This document shows, one piece after another, positions 43,687 through 54,131 of a stretch of DNA of 64,000 nucleotides. The notes beneath the pieces were generated by a model, which had not been told where the DNA came from, did no database searches, and worked only from the letters and a program-made list of their open reading frames with translations. The DNA is taken from contig MCGT01000007.1 of NCBI GenBank assembly GCA_002104935.1, positions 1-64,000 on the forward strand. Reading direction: 5' to 3'. Origin of the DNA: Hesseltinella vesiculosa (Eukaryota; Mucoromycota; Mucoromycetes; Mucorales; Cunninghamellaceae). Positions within the stretch are counted from its first letter, which is position 1, and every line of letters starts with the position of its first letter. A program made the position numbers and the translations under genes.

Positions 43687-45505
43687 TAGAGCGCGCTTAG
43701 CAGTGTAAAGGACAGAATGGCCAGGATCAACACCTACTGGCCAAAACCAATCCATGTTTTCATTGTCCAAGTCTGCCATACGTTGGTCGGGGAGGTGCTC
43801 GGCTTTTCTTCTTGTGCAGAGTAGCTTCAATGTGTGTCTGTCTGTACGAATGAGGTTTGTGATGGCCACTTGGGTGTGATCGGGAGGGAGTTCTGTGTTG
43901 TTCGACGCTAATGCGTCAACGCTACGGACAAAAAATGAAAAAAGTCAATGCTAACTCCTTTTCCCCCTTGCCTCTGTCAATCTAACACTTTGGAGAGCCT
44001 TGTTTTTTTTTGAAGATCAGCGATTTCCAGAACACCAAGAACTTCTTGCCCGCTTGCTGGAGGTCAGAGTCTTCCATAAGGGGACCAAAGTTGATTGGAA
44101 GGGTCGGGCCATTCATGTACTTGAGTGTGGCACGCTGAATCCGTGCTTTTTCTCGTCGGTTAGCATCGTCATATTCATCCACTGTACTTAACATTTCACG
44201 ACAGTAATGGGCATCAGACTTGTCAACAATGATCCATTCCGAGGGTTGGCCTGTTTGGGCTGTGTTATGGGCTTCCATTTCCTCTGAATTAAAAAAAAAT
44301 GAGTCCACTTCCAGTATACCAAGGATTTTTTTTTTTTTTTACCTTGTAACTTTTACAAAACTGGGAAGAATTCGTAGAACTTGGGCTGTCAGATTTCGAA
44401 AGTAACTGGTTGCCGACCAAGGGAAGTGGTCTCCACATCTGCGGCCACAGCTCGTTGCCAAGATGGGTAAACATACGTTGGCTCATTTTCTGGGTCTTGA
44501 CTAGATAACCTGAAGTAGACAAAGAACACTAGTTTCTTGAGGTGCTTCTTCGTGGCTTGTCCTGCATCACCAAAAAAAGAAAAAAAAATAGAGGTTGTCA
44601 CTCCATCAGCACTCCTCTTTTGTTCCTGCTTACGGTCCGGGGGATCAAGGTACGCAATTTAAAGGCAATGTACGCCCGACAGCGGGGATCGAAGGCTTCG
44701 GTAAGGCAATGCTTGATGGTAGTTGGCAGAGTCTTAGCCATATGCGCATAGAATTGCGCGTATCCGGGGAGTGGGTCAACGGTTGGCAGATCGGCGGCAT
44801 TAAATTGTGCTACGTGAGATTGGAAAGTAGGCGTTGTGTCATGTGGTAGGTTGGTGTTGGTGTTCGTGATCTGCTTGCCGATGACAAGCTGCGTCACCCC
44901 ATATACGTATCCTTGCATGCCAAGTGTTGGAGGGATTGGTTCACCGGTACTGAGCAACTTGAACAATGGGATTGAATAAAGAGCATGGCCTTGATGGATA
45001 CGCTGCGCACATGATCCACTACGCGTTCAATGTCCGGATCACCTTGATTTTTGCGGAAAGCCACTGACCAAAACAAGTCAGCAAATGTTTCAAAGTACTT
45101 CGTCACACAAAGGCATGGTGGCCAGGACCAAGAACGTTATTGACAATGTCATCCATATTGGTCTTGTGGGCATGGCACAGGTGGCTGGAGGCGTTCCCAT
45201 GGTGTAGACAGTCATCATTGGAGTCATCGGGAAGGATACAGCGTTGGCAGCGTGGAACATCAGGGTTGGTTTGCTCCAAACGAAGACGCTCTTGTCCAGC
45301 GGCCCGGCCATGTCGATTCTATTGCCGGACCATGGCAGCCGTGGGAACGCTGAAGTACCCTGTAGTTAAAAAACTGGTCGGACCTTGACACTGGTAAGGT
45401 ATGTACACACGGACAAAGGCGCGATCTTGCATCGCTGTGGTTTGTTCCACCGCATCTGCGACAAGGTACTCTTCCTGTATGATTTGCAATGACGGATTTG
45501 ATCAA
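43687..45505 (-). pseudogene. Fanzor-like (eukaryotic TnpB) N-terminal part, decayed
   Basis: Several short minus-strand frames in order. Near 45,490-45,350 is a zinc-knuckle-like RVPCRRCGGTNHSDARSRLC. Then, in another frame, CQRCILPDDSNDDC and VLGPGHHAFV. At 45,100-44,960 is a FETFADLFWSVAF helix, at 44,966-44,640 LGMQGYVYGVTQLV, and at 44,308-44,030 SDAHYCREMLSTVDEYDDAN. Finally, at 43,920-43,690, TDRHTLKLLCTRRK, then WPVGVDPGHSVLYTA. GVDPG with a preceding hydrophobic strand matches the first RuvC motif of TnpB/Fanzor nucleases. Frames change repeatedly and some exon joints are unclear, so no intact protein is encoded. Immediately after LYTA the frame runs into the neighbouring gene, suggesting insertion or fusion. 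The family call is from memory. Confidence 0.38.
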
Positions 45506-45874
45506 TTCATGTTTTTATTTTAATGCAAGAGATTATCTCTCTGTTCTTCTCAGTATTTTTCTTCTTTATAAACTTTCCAAGTATACCTTCTGTTCCTGTA
45601 AGGTGACCATATTTAACATCAGGGGCTGAGATGAAGAATATTGGCTATCGCAACAGAGTTAAAAAGGATTGGAAGAGGAAAAATGGTGATAGAGGAAAAA
45701 GGTAAACAAAGAAGGTACACGCCACGTGATTTTTGACGGCGTGCCCTTCTTTTCTTTGCATTGGTCGCTTCCAACTTGGGGCATGAGTGAGCGGAGTCGG
45801 AATCAAAAGCTCTACGCGCAGCTGAAAATGGCAATCAAAAAATTCTTTCACTTTTTTTAAAAAATAATAATTTT

Positions 45875-46070
45875 GACACAGCACTTTTGAGTGATTGAAT
45901 CAATGTGAAATTTTTCATACATGTACACATCCATGAATGAGGATGGTGCTGAAAAAACCTGGTCGATTGGTGAAGGTCGCCCAGCCAACTTTGATCAGTT
46001 TCGTTTTGGCACATCCGATTCCTCAGCTAAAAAAATGAAAAAATCGGCCATTTTCCTCAGGGGACCCCCA
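45875..46070 (+). repeat. Dispersed ~180 bp repeat, copy 2
   Basis: Best matched to 57,145-57,335: both begin ACACAGCACTTTTGAGTGAT and continue with (C/T)CATGAAT, GCT(G/A)CTGAAAAAA, GTCGATTG, CAG(C/A)CA, TTTGA(T/C)CAGTTTCGTTT, CTCAGCT, AATGAAAAAATCG, CCATTTTCC in the same order. Non-coding, probably a short mobile or solo element. Confidence 0.65.
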
Positions 46071-48352
46071 GGCGATCTGATCAAAAATCACAGTGCAAAA
46101 TTGCTCCTAGTCAATTTACCCCAAATTTTGCACACGAGTACAAAATGGCAAGAAACAATCTTTGATTGAAATACTACTCTCTCGGGCAGCCGTGTGAAGT
46201 GCTAGAAGACCGGCAAATATACGCAAGGCATGTTTCCGCACACCCTTGGTTTTACTTACTTTCGGCTCAATGAAAAACTTGCTTCCGCTAAGCGAAAATA
46301 GACGCGCAGATTCACAGAAGCAATTCCCTTTCCATGTCACCACCTGCTTGCCTCTCATTAGCACATGAGAACTCCTTTTCACCATGTCACTGCAAAATAT
46401 CAAGACCTAGCCCTTTCCAAATCACCCCCATCTACTTGCTCTATCTCAAATCGTAGCTGTGCCTCATTCAACAACCCACCCTAGCTTCCTATCAAAGATT
46501 CTCTCCTTTACCAATATTTCCTCTCCTCCTTGGATCCCATTCTTTAAGCAATGGCCACATATCCGTTTTTGGATCAAGCCGGTGGCTGTCTCGCCCCCTT
46601 TCCCCCAAAAAAGTAAACCACTGACTCGATCCCGGCCAAATTTGAACCACCCTTTAGCTTTTTTTTTTTTTTTTTTTTTACCTTCGATCATGGTTGAACT
46701 ATGAAGCGATCTGGCAGACTATTTTTGCAACAATCTGTTAATAGCCATGGAAGACCAGTCGAGACCCAGCCATCCGCACATCAAATTCTCACCCCAAAAA
46801 ATTCTTGGCTCTTTACAAAGTTGGTGCGAACTGCCATTTATTTTCGGTCATCAGATACTACCTCCCTTTTGATATTTGGATCTTAAATTCACGCGCAAAA
46901 AGCACAGCCAAAGCGAATCACACGTAGATCCACCCGTGTCTGCCTATCACTTGTCTTTTCCCAAACTTTGAACCTGCTCTACATTTACCTTCCTCACCCA
47001 ATCTACACGTTAAAATTTAAGCCTCTCGCATATCCCTGAGGGTCATGTTATTGTAGCATTTGCGTATGTCCTCACCAAAATGTGTACTTTGGTGATTGGC
47101 TTCAAATTTCACATCAGATTGGCCCTTGATTGCCAGGATGGTTAAAAACCTGAGCCTCTAAGATAATGTGAAAGGGAGCAAAATGAATAGGAAACAGATC
47201 AAAGTTCTTGACATTCAATAAAAAATTACCATTTGCCTCGTCACGAAGCTCTGGGATATTACGCTTAAGATCCTGGCTCATTTGTATGGAATGTAAAGGA
47301 GGACATCCATGTTTTCACGCTAACGACCATCCTGCATCTTCCAACAAGTGCAAAAACTACAAGCAATAACAGCGAATTGGCTTGGAGATGTTAAAAGCTC
47401 GAGCGTTTGTCGTCCCCATCTGCAAGCCTAGCCGGTGATTGGAAACGGCAAATTAAAAAAAAAATGTCAAGAATTTTTGTGGTAATTGATTAAGTGAGTG
47501 CATTGAGAAGCACTCAAGGTATGTTTATGACTTGAAACAGCATACCCGATTGGTGGCATTCCTAGGTACTTAATCAACCAAAATGAGCAAAGCCATCATG
47601 GTAAAGTTGTGAAATGACACCCAACATTTTTGATGTACCAATCCTCGATAGGACGCACCAGCCTCCCTTTTTTTAAAGACGTGGCAAAAATTGGCAACCT
47701 TTTTTTAAACCCCCCTTCATTTCCCCTGGCTGCGGCTGCAGCTTATGCTAACCGGTGTTTCAATCTTCAGCTTCCTCCTTACCGGGATCTTTTTGGCCAA
47801 ACATCTTATTAAGCTACCCATTTTTGCCTCCCGCACTTCATTTTTTTTTATATTAAATAGTAACGAGCTCGGTGGCCGAAGGCTCTATAAGAATAAACAC
47901 TGAATGGACCAGCTAAAAAACCTCACAAAAAAAAAAAATAAAGCGGGCACAGCAGCAGGGTTTGATTTTCGTCTCTTCCGCGTCGAAGCTTTCTTCGCTC
48001 TTATGAGCTTTCGGCTATATTTCTTATACATGGGTATCCTTTGAATGTAGTGGGGTTGTCATGGATAGGAAAAAAAAGGAGAGCGGGCTTTTTTCGATGA
48101 TCGAGGTCGATGGGCTTGCATAAAATGAAGCTGAAAAAGCCGTGAAGGTTTTTAACCACTCGATACATTTCTACCTTTTCATCAACTTCTCCCTCATACC
48201 GCTTGAAATGCTACAATAAAAAAATATAGGGGGTGATGAGGATCATCCTTCCTATTCATCATGGTAGCAAGAAGGGAGGTTTCACTTTGCGTGTGCTCAT
48301 TTAACCTTCTATGATACCCCCTTTTTTTTATCTGGGTGTCATGAATTAAAAG

Positions 48353-48358
48353 TATAAA
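48353..48358 (+). promoter_or_regulatory. TATA box of ARPIG gene 2
   Basis: TATAAA, 90 bp before the ATG at 48443. Confidence 0.6.
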
Positions 48359-48442
48359 TCACAGAAAATTTTGACATGCCGATCCTTTCTCCACTTTTTT
48401 TTTTTTCTGCATCCACGCAAACAAAGTAAATTTACGTCAATC

Positions 48443-49660
48443 ATGGTACAGGTTCATTGGATAGCACTTTCAATTGCTCTGGTAGCGCCAGGATTGTTGG
48501 CCAGACCAATTGGTGACGCCTCACAAGGATCCATTCGCAGAAGTGAGGTTCCTGTTGTTGGATCACTCATTGAGGGGGTCGTTGGCCATCTTTTATCGGT
48601 GGGAAGTGAGGGACGTCCAGCAACTATTTCAGCATATCCACCACCCAATGGAGCGTCATACCACCCCCCAGCACCTCCGGGACCACCAAACTCATCCTTC
48701 CAGGCACCTAGTGGAACGACAAGCGAAACAATTGGTACAACGGGGGCATCTGACCCAGCCACTGGATCAGCAGGGTCCACCATTGGCACATCTGGCACAG
48801 AAGAAACAGAAGCAGAAAACGAAACCTCTGTAAAATTAGACGCAGGCTCGACAGGGTCAACGGCTGGAGAGATTTCGGATTCATCTTCTGGAACAGACAG
48901 CTCAACAAATGAAACGGCGTCAGGCTCAGCTTCCGAAAAAGGCAGCTCTTCATCAAATGAAACGGCTTCAGGCTCAGCATCTGGAAAGGATAGCTCTTCA
49001 TCCAATGAAACGGCAACAGGCTCAGCATCTGGAAAGGATAGCTCTTCATCCATTGAAACAGCTTCAGGCTCAGCATCTGGAAAGGATAGCTCTTCATCCA
49101 ACGAAACAGCTTCAGGCTCAGCATCTGGAAAGGAGATCTCTTCATCCAATGAAACCGCTTCAGGCTCAGCATCTAGTGCCGCAGATCCGACCAATGGAGC
49201 GATGTCAGTCTCATCAGGAACTGGTGGAGGAGCTATGGATCCGACAGCTGGAATGACATTTGGCTCCGTATCTGGAACCGTTGACCCAACCGCCGGAATG
49301 ACAACAACAGGCACGGGATATGGGACATCTAACCAAGCGCTTGGAACCACAACAGATCCATCAGGCACCACAGGATTTGGCGGAAGTACAGCTGTTGGGT
49401 CAGTCGACACAAATGTTGGTTCAGTGAGCACATCAACAGGTGCAACTGGGGCCGTTGGCTCAACGACTGGGCAAGACTACTCATATGGAACCATGGACCC
49501 ATCGACCGGGTATTATGGTTCTTCATATGGAGGAGTGGATACCACGGGCGGATATTTTGGGCAAGACTATGGAATGATGGATATGGCGACAGGAGAACCA
49601 GGTTACAAAGTCGCTGGCCCAGCGGATGGCCCAGAATATTATCCACCTTACTATCCATAG
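48443..49660 (+). CDS. Secreted Ser-rich repeat protein, ARPIG family member 2
   Basis: Single exon, 405 residues from ATG 48443 (the open frame begins 72 bp earlier at a TTG). Signal peptide MVQVHWIALSIALVAPGLLA followed by RPIG, the same start as the 38.5 kb gene. Next come a Pro-rich segment and six tandem 16-residue units of the type NETASGSASGKDSSSS (about 48,905-49,180). Each unit has at most one sequon and dense Ser/Thr for O-glycosylation. A Gly/Thr/Tyr-rich tail follows, with DPTAGMT and YGSSYGG stretches, ending PPYYP. No GPI signal or transmembrane helix is evident. It looks like a wall- or surface-exposed, lineage-specific protein; function unknown. Confidence 0.85.
   Translation: MVQVHWIALSIALVAPGLLARPIGDASQGSIRRSEVPVVGSLIEGVVGHLLSVGSEGRPATISAYPPPNGASYHPPAPPGPPNSSFQAPSGTTSETIGTTGASDPATGSAGSTIGTSGTEETEAENETSVKLDAGSTGSTAGEISDSSSGTDSSTNETASGSASEKGSSSSNETASGSASGKDSSSSNETATGSASGKDSSSSIETASGSASGKDSSSSNETASGSASGKEISSSNETASGSASSAADPTNGAMSVSSGTGGGAMDPTAGMTFGSVSGTVDPTAGMTTTGTGYGTSNQALGTTTDPSGTTGFGGSTAVGSVDTNVGSVSTSTGATGAVGSTTGQDYSYGTMDPSTGYYGSSYGGVDTTGGYFGQDYGMMDMATGEPGYKVAGPADGPEYYPPYYP
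48905..49180 (+). repeat. 48 bp in-frame tandem repeat inside ARPIG gene 2
   Basis: Six units of 48 bp encoding NETASGSASGKDSSSS with small changes (EKG, KDS, KEI; one unit begins IET). Copy-number variation between strains would be expected. Confidence 0.85.
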
Positions 49661-51711
49661 TCATTGGCCCTTTTTTTTTCAATGGCGCATTAGTGGCCAT
49701 CTCTAGAGGTAGTTTTTCATTTGTTCTATTCAATTCTTTTTTGTTTTTTGTTTTTAGAGTGCACATGTCAATAAAAAAAAATTACTTCCTGCCTCGCTTT
49801 TTTCAGCAGCCACTCGTTGAAGACCAGAGTATAAAATATACACCGTTCTCTTTTCTTGCCTGTGTACCTTTTTTTTCATTTCCACTTTTCAACAGTCAAT
49901 ATCATCTAAACTTATAAAAGTGGCAGCATTAGTTTAAAACCCAAAAAAGGATGTCAGATAGTATGAACTAGGACCTGCGCGCAGAAAAAAAACATGGCGA
50001 CGGTATACAAAGGAACAGAAGATTTCGAAAAAAAAATTAGAGGCGCAAATACTCTCCTAGAAAAAATCTTAAAGGAAAAATATTGTACAAAAAAAAACTG
50101 CTCTAGTTCACTTGGATTAAGCTTGGGAATGTTGTTTTAAGGGACAGAGTGCGCTCATCTCGAAAAAAAACTTAGTCTCCAGGACATGCGTGAAAACCGT
50201 CAAAGTCTGAAAAAGCAATTGCGGGGACGGAAGCCAATTCATCCCGGGTTCGAAAAAAAACCCATATTTAGACATAGCAAAAAAAGTGTAATGTTTAAGC
50301 AAATACTTGCCTTCAAAGGGAATGAAAATAATTGTGAGCGATATATTTTTCTTTATATGGGTGATGGATTTTTTGAAAATATACTTTCTAAAAAAGTAGC
50401 AATTATACTTTTTAGGAAAGTATATTTTCAAAAAATCCATCACCCATATAAAGAAAAATATATCGCTCACAATTATTTTCATTCCCTTTGAAGGCAAGTA
50501 TTTGCTTAAACATTACACTTTTTTTGCTATGTCTAAATATGGGTTTTTTTTCGAACCCGGGATGAATTGGCTTCCGTCCCCGCAATTGCTTTTTCAGACT
50601 TTGACGGTTTTCACGCATGTCCTGGAGACTAAGTTTTTTTTCGAGATGAGCGCACTCTGTCCCTTAAAACAACATTCCCAAGCTTAATCCAAGTGAACTA
50701 GAGCAGTTTTTTTTTTGTACAATATTTTTCCTTTAAGATTTTTTCTAGGAGAGTATTTGCTCCTCTAATTTTTTTTTTCGAAATCTTCTGTACCTTTGTA
50801 TACCGTCGCCATGTTTTTTTTTCTGCGCGCAGGTAGTTGACATCCTTTTTGGGGTTTAAACACCGATTAAAATTGTCACCGCAGCCAATTCTGCCACAGG
50901 ATGTTTGCCATGCTCTTTTTTGATACGGCTAAAATGGCCTCGATCGATTAGGCTTGTGGTTCTGTTTTATTTGTTTTGCCATAAAAATCACAAGAAATAA
51001 AACAAGGGTAAAAAAAGCCACGACTCAAAAAAATTTTTTATGATGTAATTATCCATCACAGAAAACTAAAAGTTACAAGTTGTTTTTACTATCGGCTGAG
51101 TGTAACCATGTTTAAGCCATGTACAAAGTCCCAGTGTCCGTAAAAATACAAGTTGCAACTTTATCAAACTAAAAGTTTAAATGATATTGATCACTACCTC
51201 CTAAATTCAAAGTCCACATTGGAGATGCCATGAAAGGAATCGACAGTACTGTTGGTGAGGGAACGTCATGGCCCAGCACATACGAGTTCAATGCACACGC
51301 GCAAAAAAACCGCGAGCTCATTATGTTTCCCAATATGATTTGGGCTGTGATCTGTCGACGTCATTAACATACGCCAATATGTCCAAGTGTTCACAAAAAA
51401 AAAAAAAAAAACTAGCAATAAATGGGCCTCCTATTAATAAAACCACGCTCGTTTTTTTTCTCATGATAGACAACGAGGACATGCTTCCCAAATACATATT
51501 CAAGAAATCGATTTCTGATGAGTAAGCTCGCTTGTCTATAGGCAACGCTGGCGACAGTTTTGGTAGAGGAAACTTTTTTTTTCATCGATTTATTGGCTGT
51601 GCTGCGCCCATGCAAAATTCCCCAATGATTTTATTATTTCCAAGCCTCCTGGTACAGTTCTCTCTCTCTCTTTATTTTTTTTTAATCAATTAAATTGCAT
51701 TGGCGATATGT
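49661..51711. other. Gene-poor region holding a foldback palindrome
   Basis: 2 kb without a supported gene; see the inverted repeat at 49,920-50,897. The rest (50,898-51,711) has A/T tracts and short open frames only. Confidence 0.6.
49920..50897. repeat. Foldback palindrome, ~480 bp arms
   Basis: Left arm 49,920-50,398 and right arm 50,406-50,897 are near-perfect reverse complements around a 7 bp loop (GCAATTA, 50,399-50,405). The outer ends read GTGGCAG... and ...CTGCCAC. The right outer end has about 17 extra bases and the arms differ at a few sites (for example AGAGGCGCAAATACTC against GAGTATTTGCTCCTCT). Each arm contains an open frame starting ATGCGTGAAAACCG, mirrored exactly on the other strand, and a B-box-like GGTTCGAA. 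Likely a foldback/MITE-type DNA element or two inverted copies of one element. An assembly artefact must be excluded. Confidence 0.85.
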
Positions 51712-52992
51712 TCAGGATATTATGCTATGTTGAGTGATGGATGCTGGGCGGAGGAACCAGTTGGCTCGGGTGTCATCATAGAAAAACCATTTGTTGGTGA
51801 CTGCAACGTGGCTTCTTCGGTAGCCTTTGAATTCATTTTCACCATATACTTCGCCTTGGAGCAGCTGATCTTCTTTGACGTCTGCAACCTGACCACGTTT
51901 GTCGTTTTCTAATGGGAAAAAGCGGTCGAGCTGAGGCACCTTGCATTGGTTATGCGGAGCTAGAAAAAGAGGGATGGAATAGCGATCATGCTTGCCATTG
52001 GTCAGCACTCGGTGAACGGTGGCAATGAAACGACGGCGGGTCAATCGTTCGAAAATTTCGCCAATGTTGACCACAAAGGTATCCTCGATAGGGGAAGCAT
52101 CCTGTAATATAAAAGAAAGCCGAATCAATGGCCATTTCCTTTTTTGTTTAGCCCTTACCAGCCATTCACCGTCCGACAAGCGTTGAACTTGGAGTCCACC
52201 GACTTGATCTTGTAAAAGCAAGGCTAAAAAGCCGTAGTCTTTATGGGGACCAACGCCAAGTCCATGTTCCAGAGGCTTATCCTTCACGTTGGTCTGGCCA
52301 GGGTAATAGGTCAGCTTCATGCGCATTCCTAGGTCGTCACCAAACATGGCCATGAAATCATCTTCGTCAATCTTCAAGCTCTGGGCCATGGCACGTAGCA
52401 AGCGGAGACCAACCTGCTGCATGGCCACAAGCAAACGCATGATCACAGGCTTGAACCCGGGTAATTCGGCAGGCCATTGATTGGGTCCCCGCATGTATTG
52501 GTAACCAGGGGCACCAGGGGGAGGCGTGGGATATTCTTTCGAGATGTCGAATGTTTCTCTGTCAGAAAAAAAAAAGACAAGGTGTCAGTGCACAAGTCCC
52601 CGGTAGCTCTTTCTTCTTCTTCTCAAGACGTGCCTATTGTCTTGTTTGTAATCAGTCGTTTCGCCATCTAAGAAGAGCAACGGGTGAGCTACAAAGGGGA
52701 TGTCGATTTTTTTTTTCGTTTGGTTACTGAGTTTCGTGTAACCCCGGTAGTGTGGACTTTGGGCCATGGCCACTTTGCTTTTGATGTCGGTTGGCAGGGC
52801 GAAGAATGATTTGGAGCAGGCCAAAGCCTCGTTTTGCCATGCTAGAGGGATGCCATGGCCAGTAATGTAGAAAAAGCCGATATCATGCATTGTTTCATAC
52901 AGGGACTTCAAAAAGGCTTCGGTGGTCTCTTTTTTCTCAGGATTATCTGGCTGGTATTGGCTGAAATCCAGCTTTGGCAGGCTGTGGCTCAT
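51712..52992 (-). CDS. 2-oxoglutarate/Fe(II)-dependent dioxygenase, isopenicillin-N-synthase-like
   Basis: Four exons (52992-52728, 52667-52634, 52558-52159, 52101-51712) join in frame to 362 residues. The second intron (52633-52559) has a GC donor (GCACGT). An N-terminal DIOX_N-like region (MHDIGFFYITGHGI) precedes the catalytic double-stranded beta-helix. The iron ligands are H205-x-D207 in GPHKDYG and H263 in ATVHRV, and the 2-oxoglutarate-binding R273-x-S is in RYSIPLF. Such fungal enzymes hydroxylate or desaturate small molecules; the substrate is unknown. No biosynthetic cluster genes are nearby, so a general metabolic role is as likely as secondary metabolism. Confidence 0.9.
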
Positions 52993-53310
52993 GGTTTGTT
53001 ACAATTAAACAATGGCAGGATAGAAAAAGAAGAAAGAAAAATTGGGTAAATAGGATGTAAATTTAAGCAAACCAAAGACTTACACCATCTCAGATTGTAT
53101 CACGCCATCCTGTAATGCAAAACCACCAGGCAAGTCACGCGATGAGCGACAAAGGCACGGTTTCTCCAACCGACGCCTCGGCGCTTCTTTCTCGCGCTCC
53201 GCCCGACTCGTTGGCGCAGCTGCAGTTTTTTTTCATTGGTGAAAATGGTCAGTTTATTTATTTTTCTTTCTTTCATCTCTTTTAAAAACCACAACAAAAA
53301 ATTATTTGCC

Positions 53311-53975
53311 ATGACACCTACTGTGACTCGCACTCAAGCCGCTCGATCCAAGAGCAAGGCCAGTCCTTATTTCAAGGGTGCTAAGAAAGACAAAAAAGTA
53401 TATGTTGCTAACGATGAGGACATCTCAAGTAAGCATTTTTTTTCCATGTTCTTTATTTTTTTTTTAAAAAAAAGAGCAATCGATCAACAACATCTTGTCT
53501 ATCATTAGCCTTGATTGCTTATCCTGAGACTACTTCGGACCGTGCCAGCTATACGAATCCAAAGACAAAGCGCAAAGTGACTGAATTCCACTACAAGGTG
53601 TATGACCTGGTGGCAAAGGTATACGACTTTATTCCCAGTGGACCTGTTTCTCTCTAGTTTCATATTCTGACTTTTTTATGATAGATTCCCAAAGGCCAAG
53701 TGACTACTTACAAAGTGCTGAGTGATGCTCTAGGTTCGCACCCTCGTGCTGTTGGTCAAGCATTGCGGGTCAATCCCTTCTGCCCTCTTCCAATTCCCTG
53801 CCACCGTGTGATCAAGACGGACAAATCCATTGGCGGCTTCAACGGCGGTTTCGGTAATTGTCAGTTTGTGGCCAACAAAAGGGCCAAACTGATGAAGGAA
53901 GGCCTCTCGTTCGACGACAACAACTTCCTCCTGTCCAATGTCGATGGTTCGGACACCATCTTTAACAAGTTCTAA
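53311..53975 (+). CDS. O6-alkylguanine-DNA alkyltransferase (MGMT/Ogt family)
   Basis: Transfers alkyl groups from O6-alkylguanine to its own active-site cysteine. Three exons (53311-53428, 53509-53618, 53685-53975) join in frame to 172 residues. Seen: the helix-turn-helix entry IPKGQVTTYKVLSDAL, the arginine-finger HPRAVGQALR with NPFCPLP, the catalytic PCHRVI (C115) and a GGFNGGFGNCQF segment (GG(F/Y)xGG type). The N-terminal ~60 residues are basic and Ser/Lys-rich (RSKSKASPYFKGAKKDKK), a probable nuclear signal, in place of the longer N-terminal domain of other members. It diverges from the dioxygenase gene across a ~320 bp spacer. Confidence 0.95.
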
Positions 53976-54131
53976 ACATTGGCTTCATCTGATCTATTCC
54001 CCCCTCTCTTTTCTTCCCCCCTCGCTGTTTCCTTGTTTGTCTACCTCACATCAGCGAAAAAAAAAGTATAGCTTGAAAAATGAAAAAAAAAAAAAGGTAT
54101 CTGCTTTAGTGAATATTAAAAAAATAATGAA

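Larger units (their letters stand above)
45506..48442. other. Gene-poor region
   Basis: 2.9 kb without a supported gene. It holds one copy of the dispersed repeat (45,875-46,070), T/A homopolymers (46,660, 47,457, 47,925) and short open frames of no recognisable content. The promoter of ARPIG gene 2 lies at the right end. Confidence 0.6.

Noticed and set aside
43687..45505. Calling an intact Fanzor protein
   Set aside because: The reading frame changes several times and the downstream catalytic part is displaced; only a decayed fragment is supported, and the family call itself is uncertain.
48454..49431. 325-codon antisense frame opposite the Ser-rich gene
   Set aside because: It results from the Ser/Thr repeat on the plus strand; the sense strand has the signal peptide, TATA box and repeat.
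50240..50260. tRNA-like GGTTCGAA in the palindrome arms
   Set aside because: A B box alone; no A box, anticodon arm or acceptor stem can be drawn around it.
50186..50491. ORFs mirrored on both strands in the palindrome
   Set aside because: The frames are duplicated by the inverted repeat. Composition is A-rich and no family is recognised, so no gene is called, though the element itself is reported.
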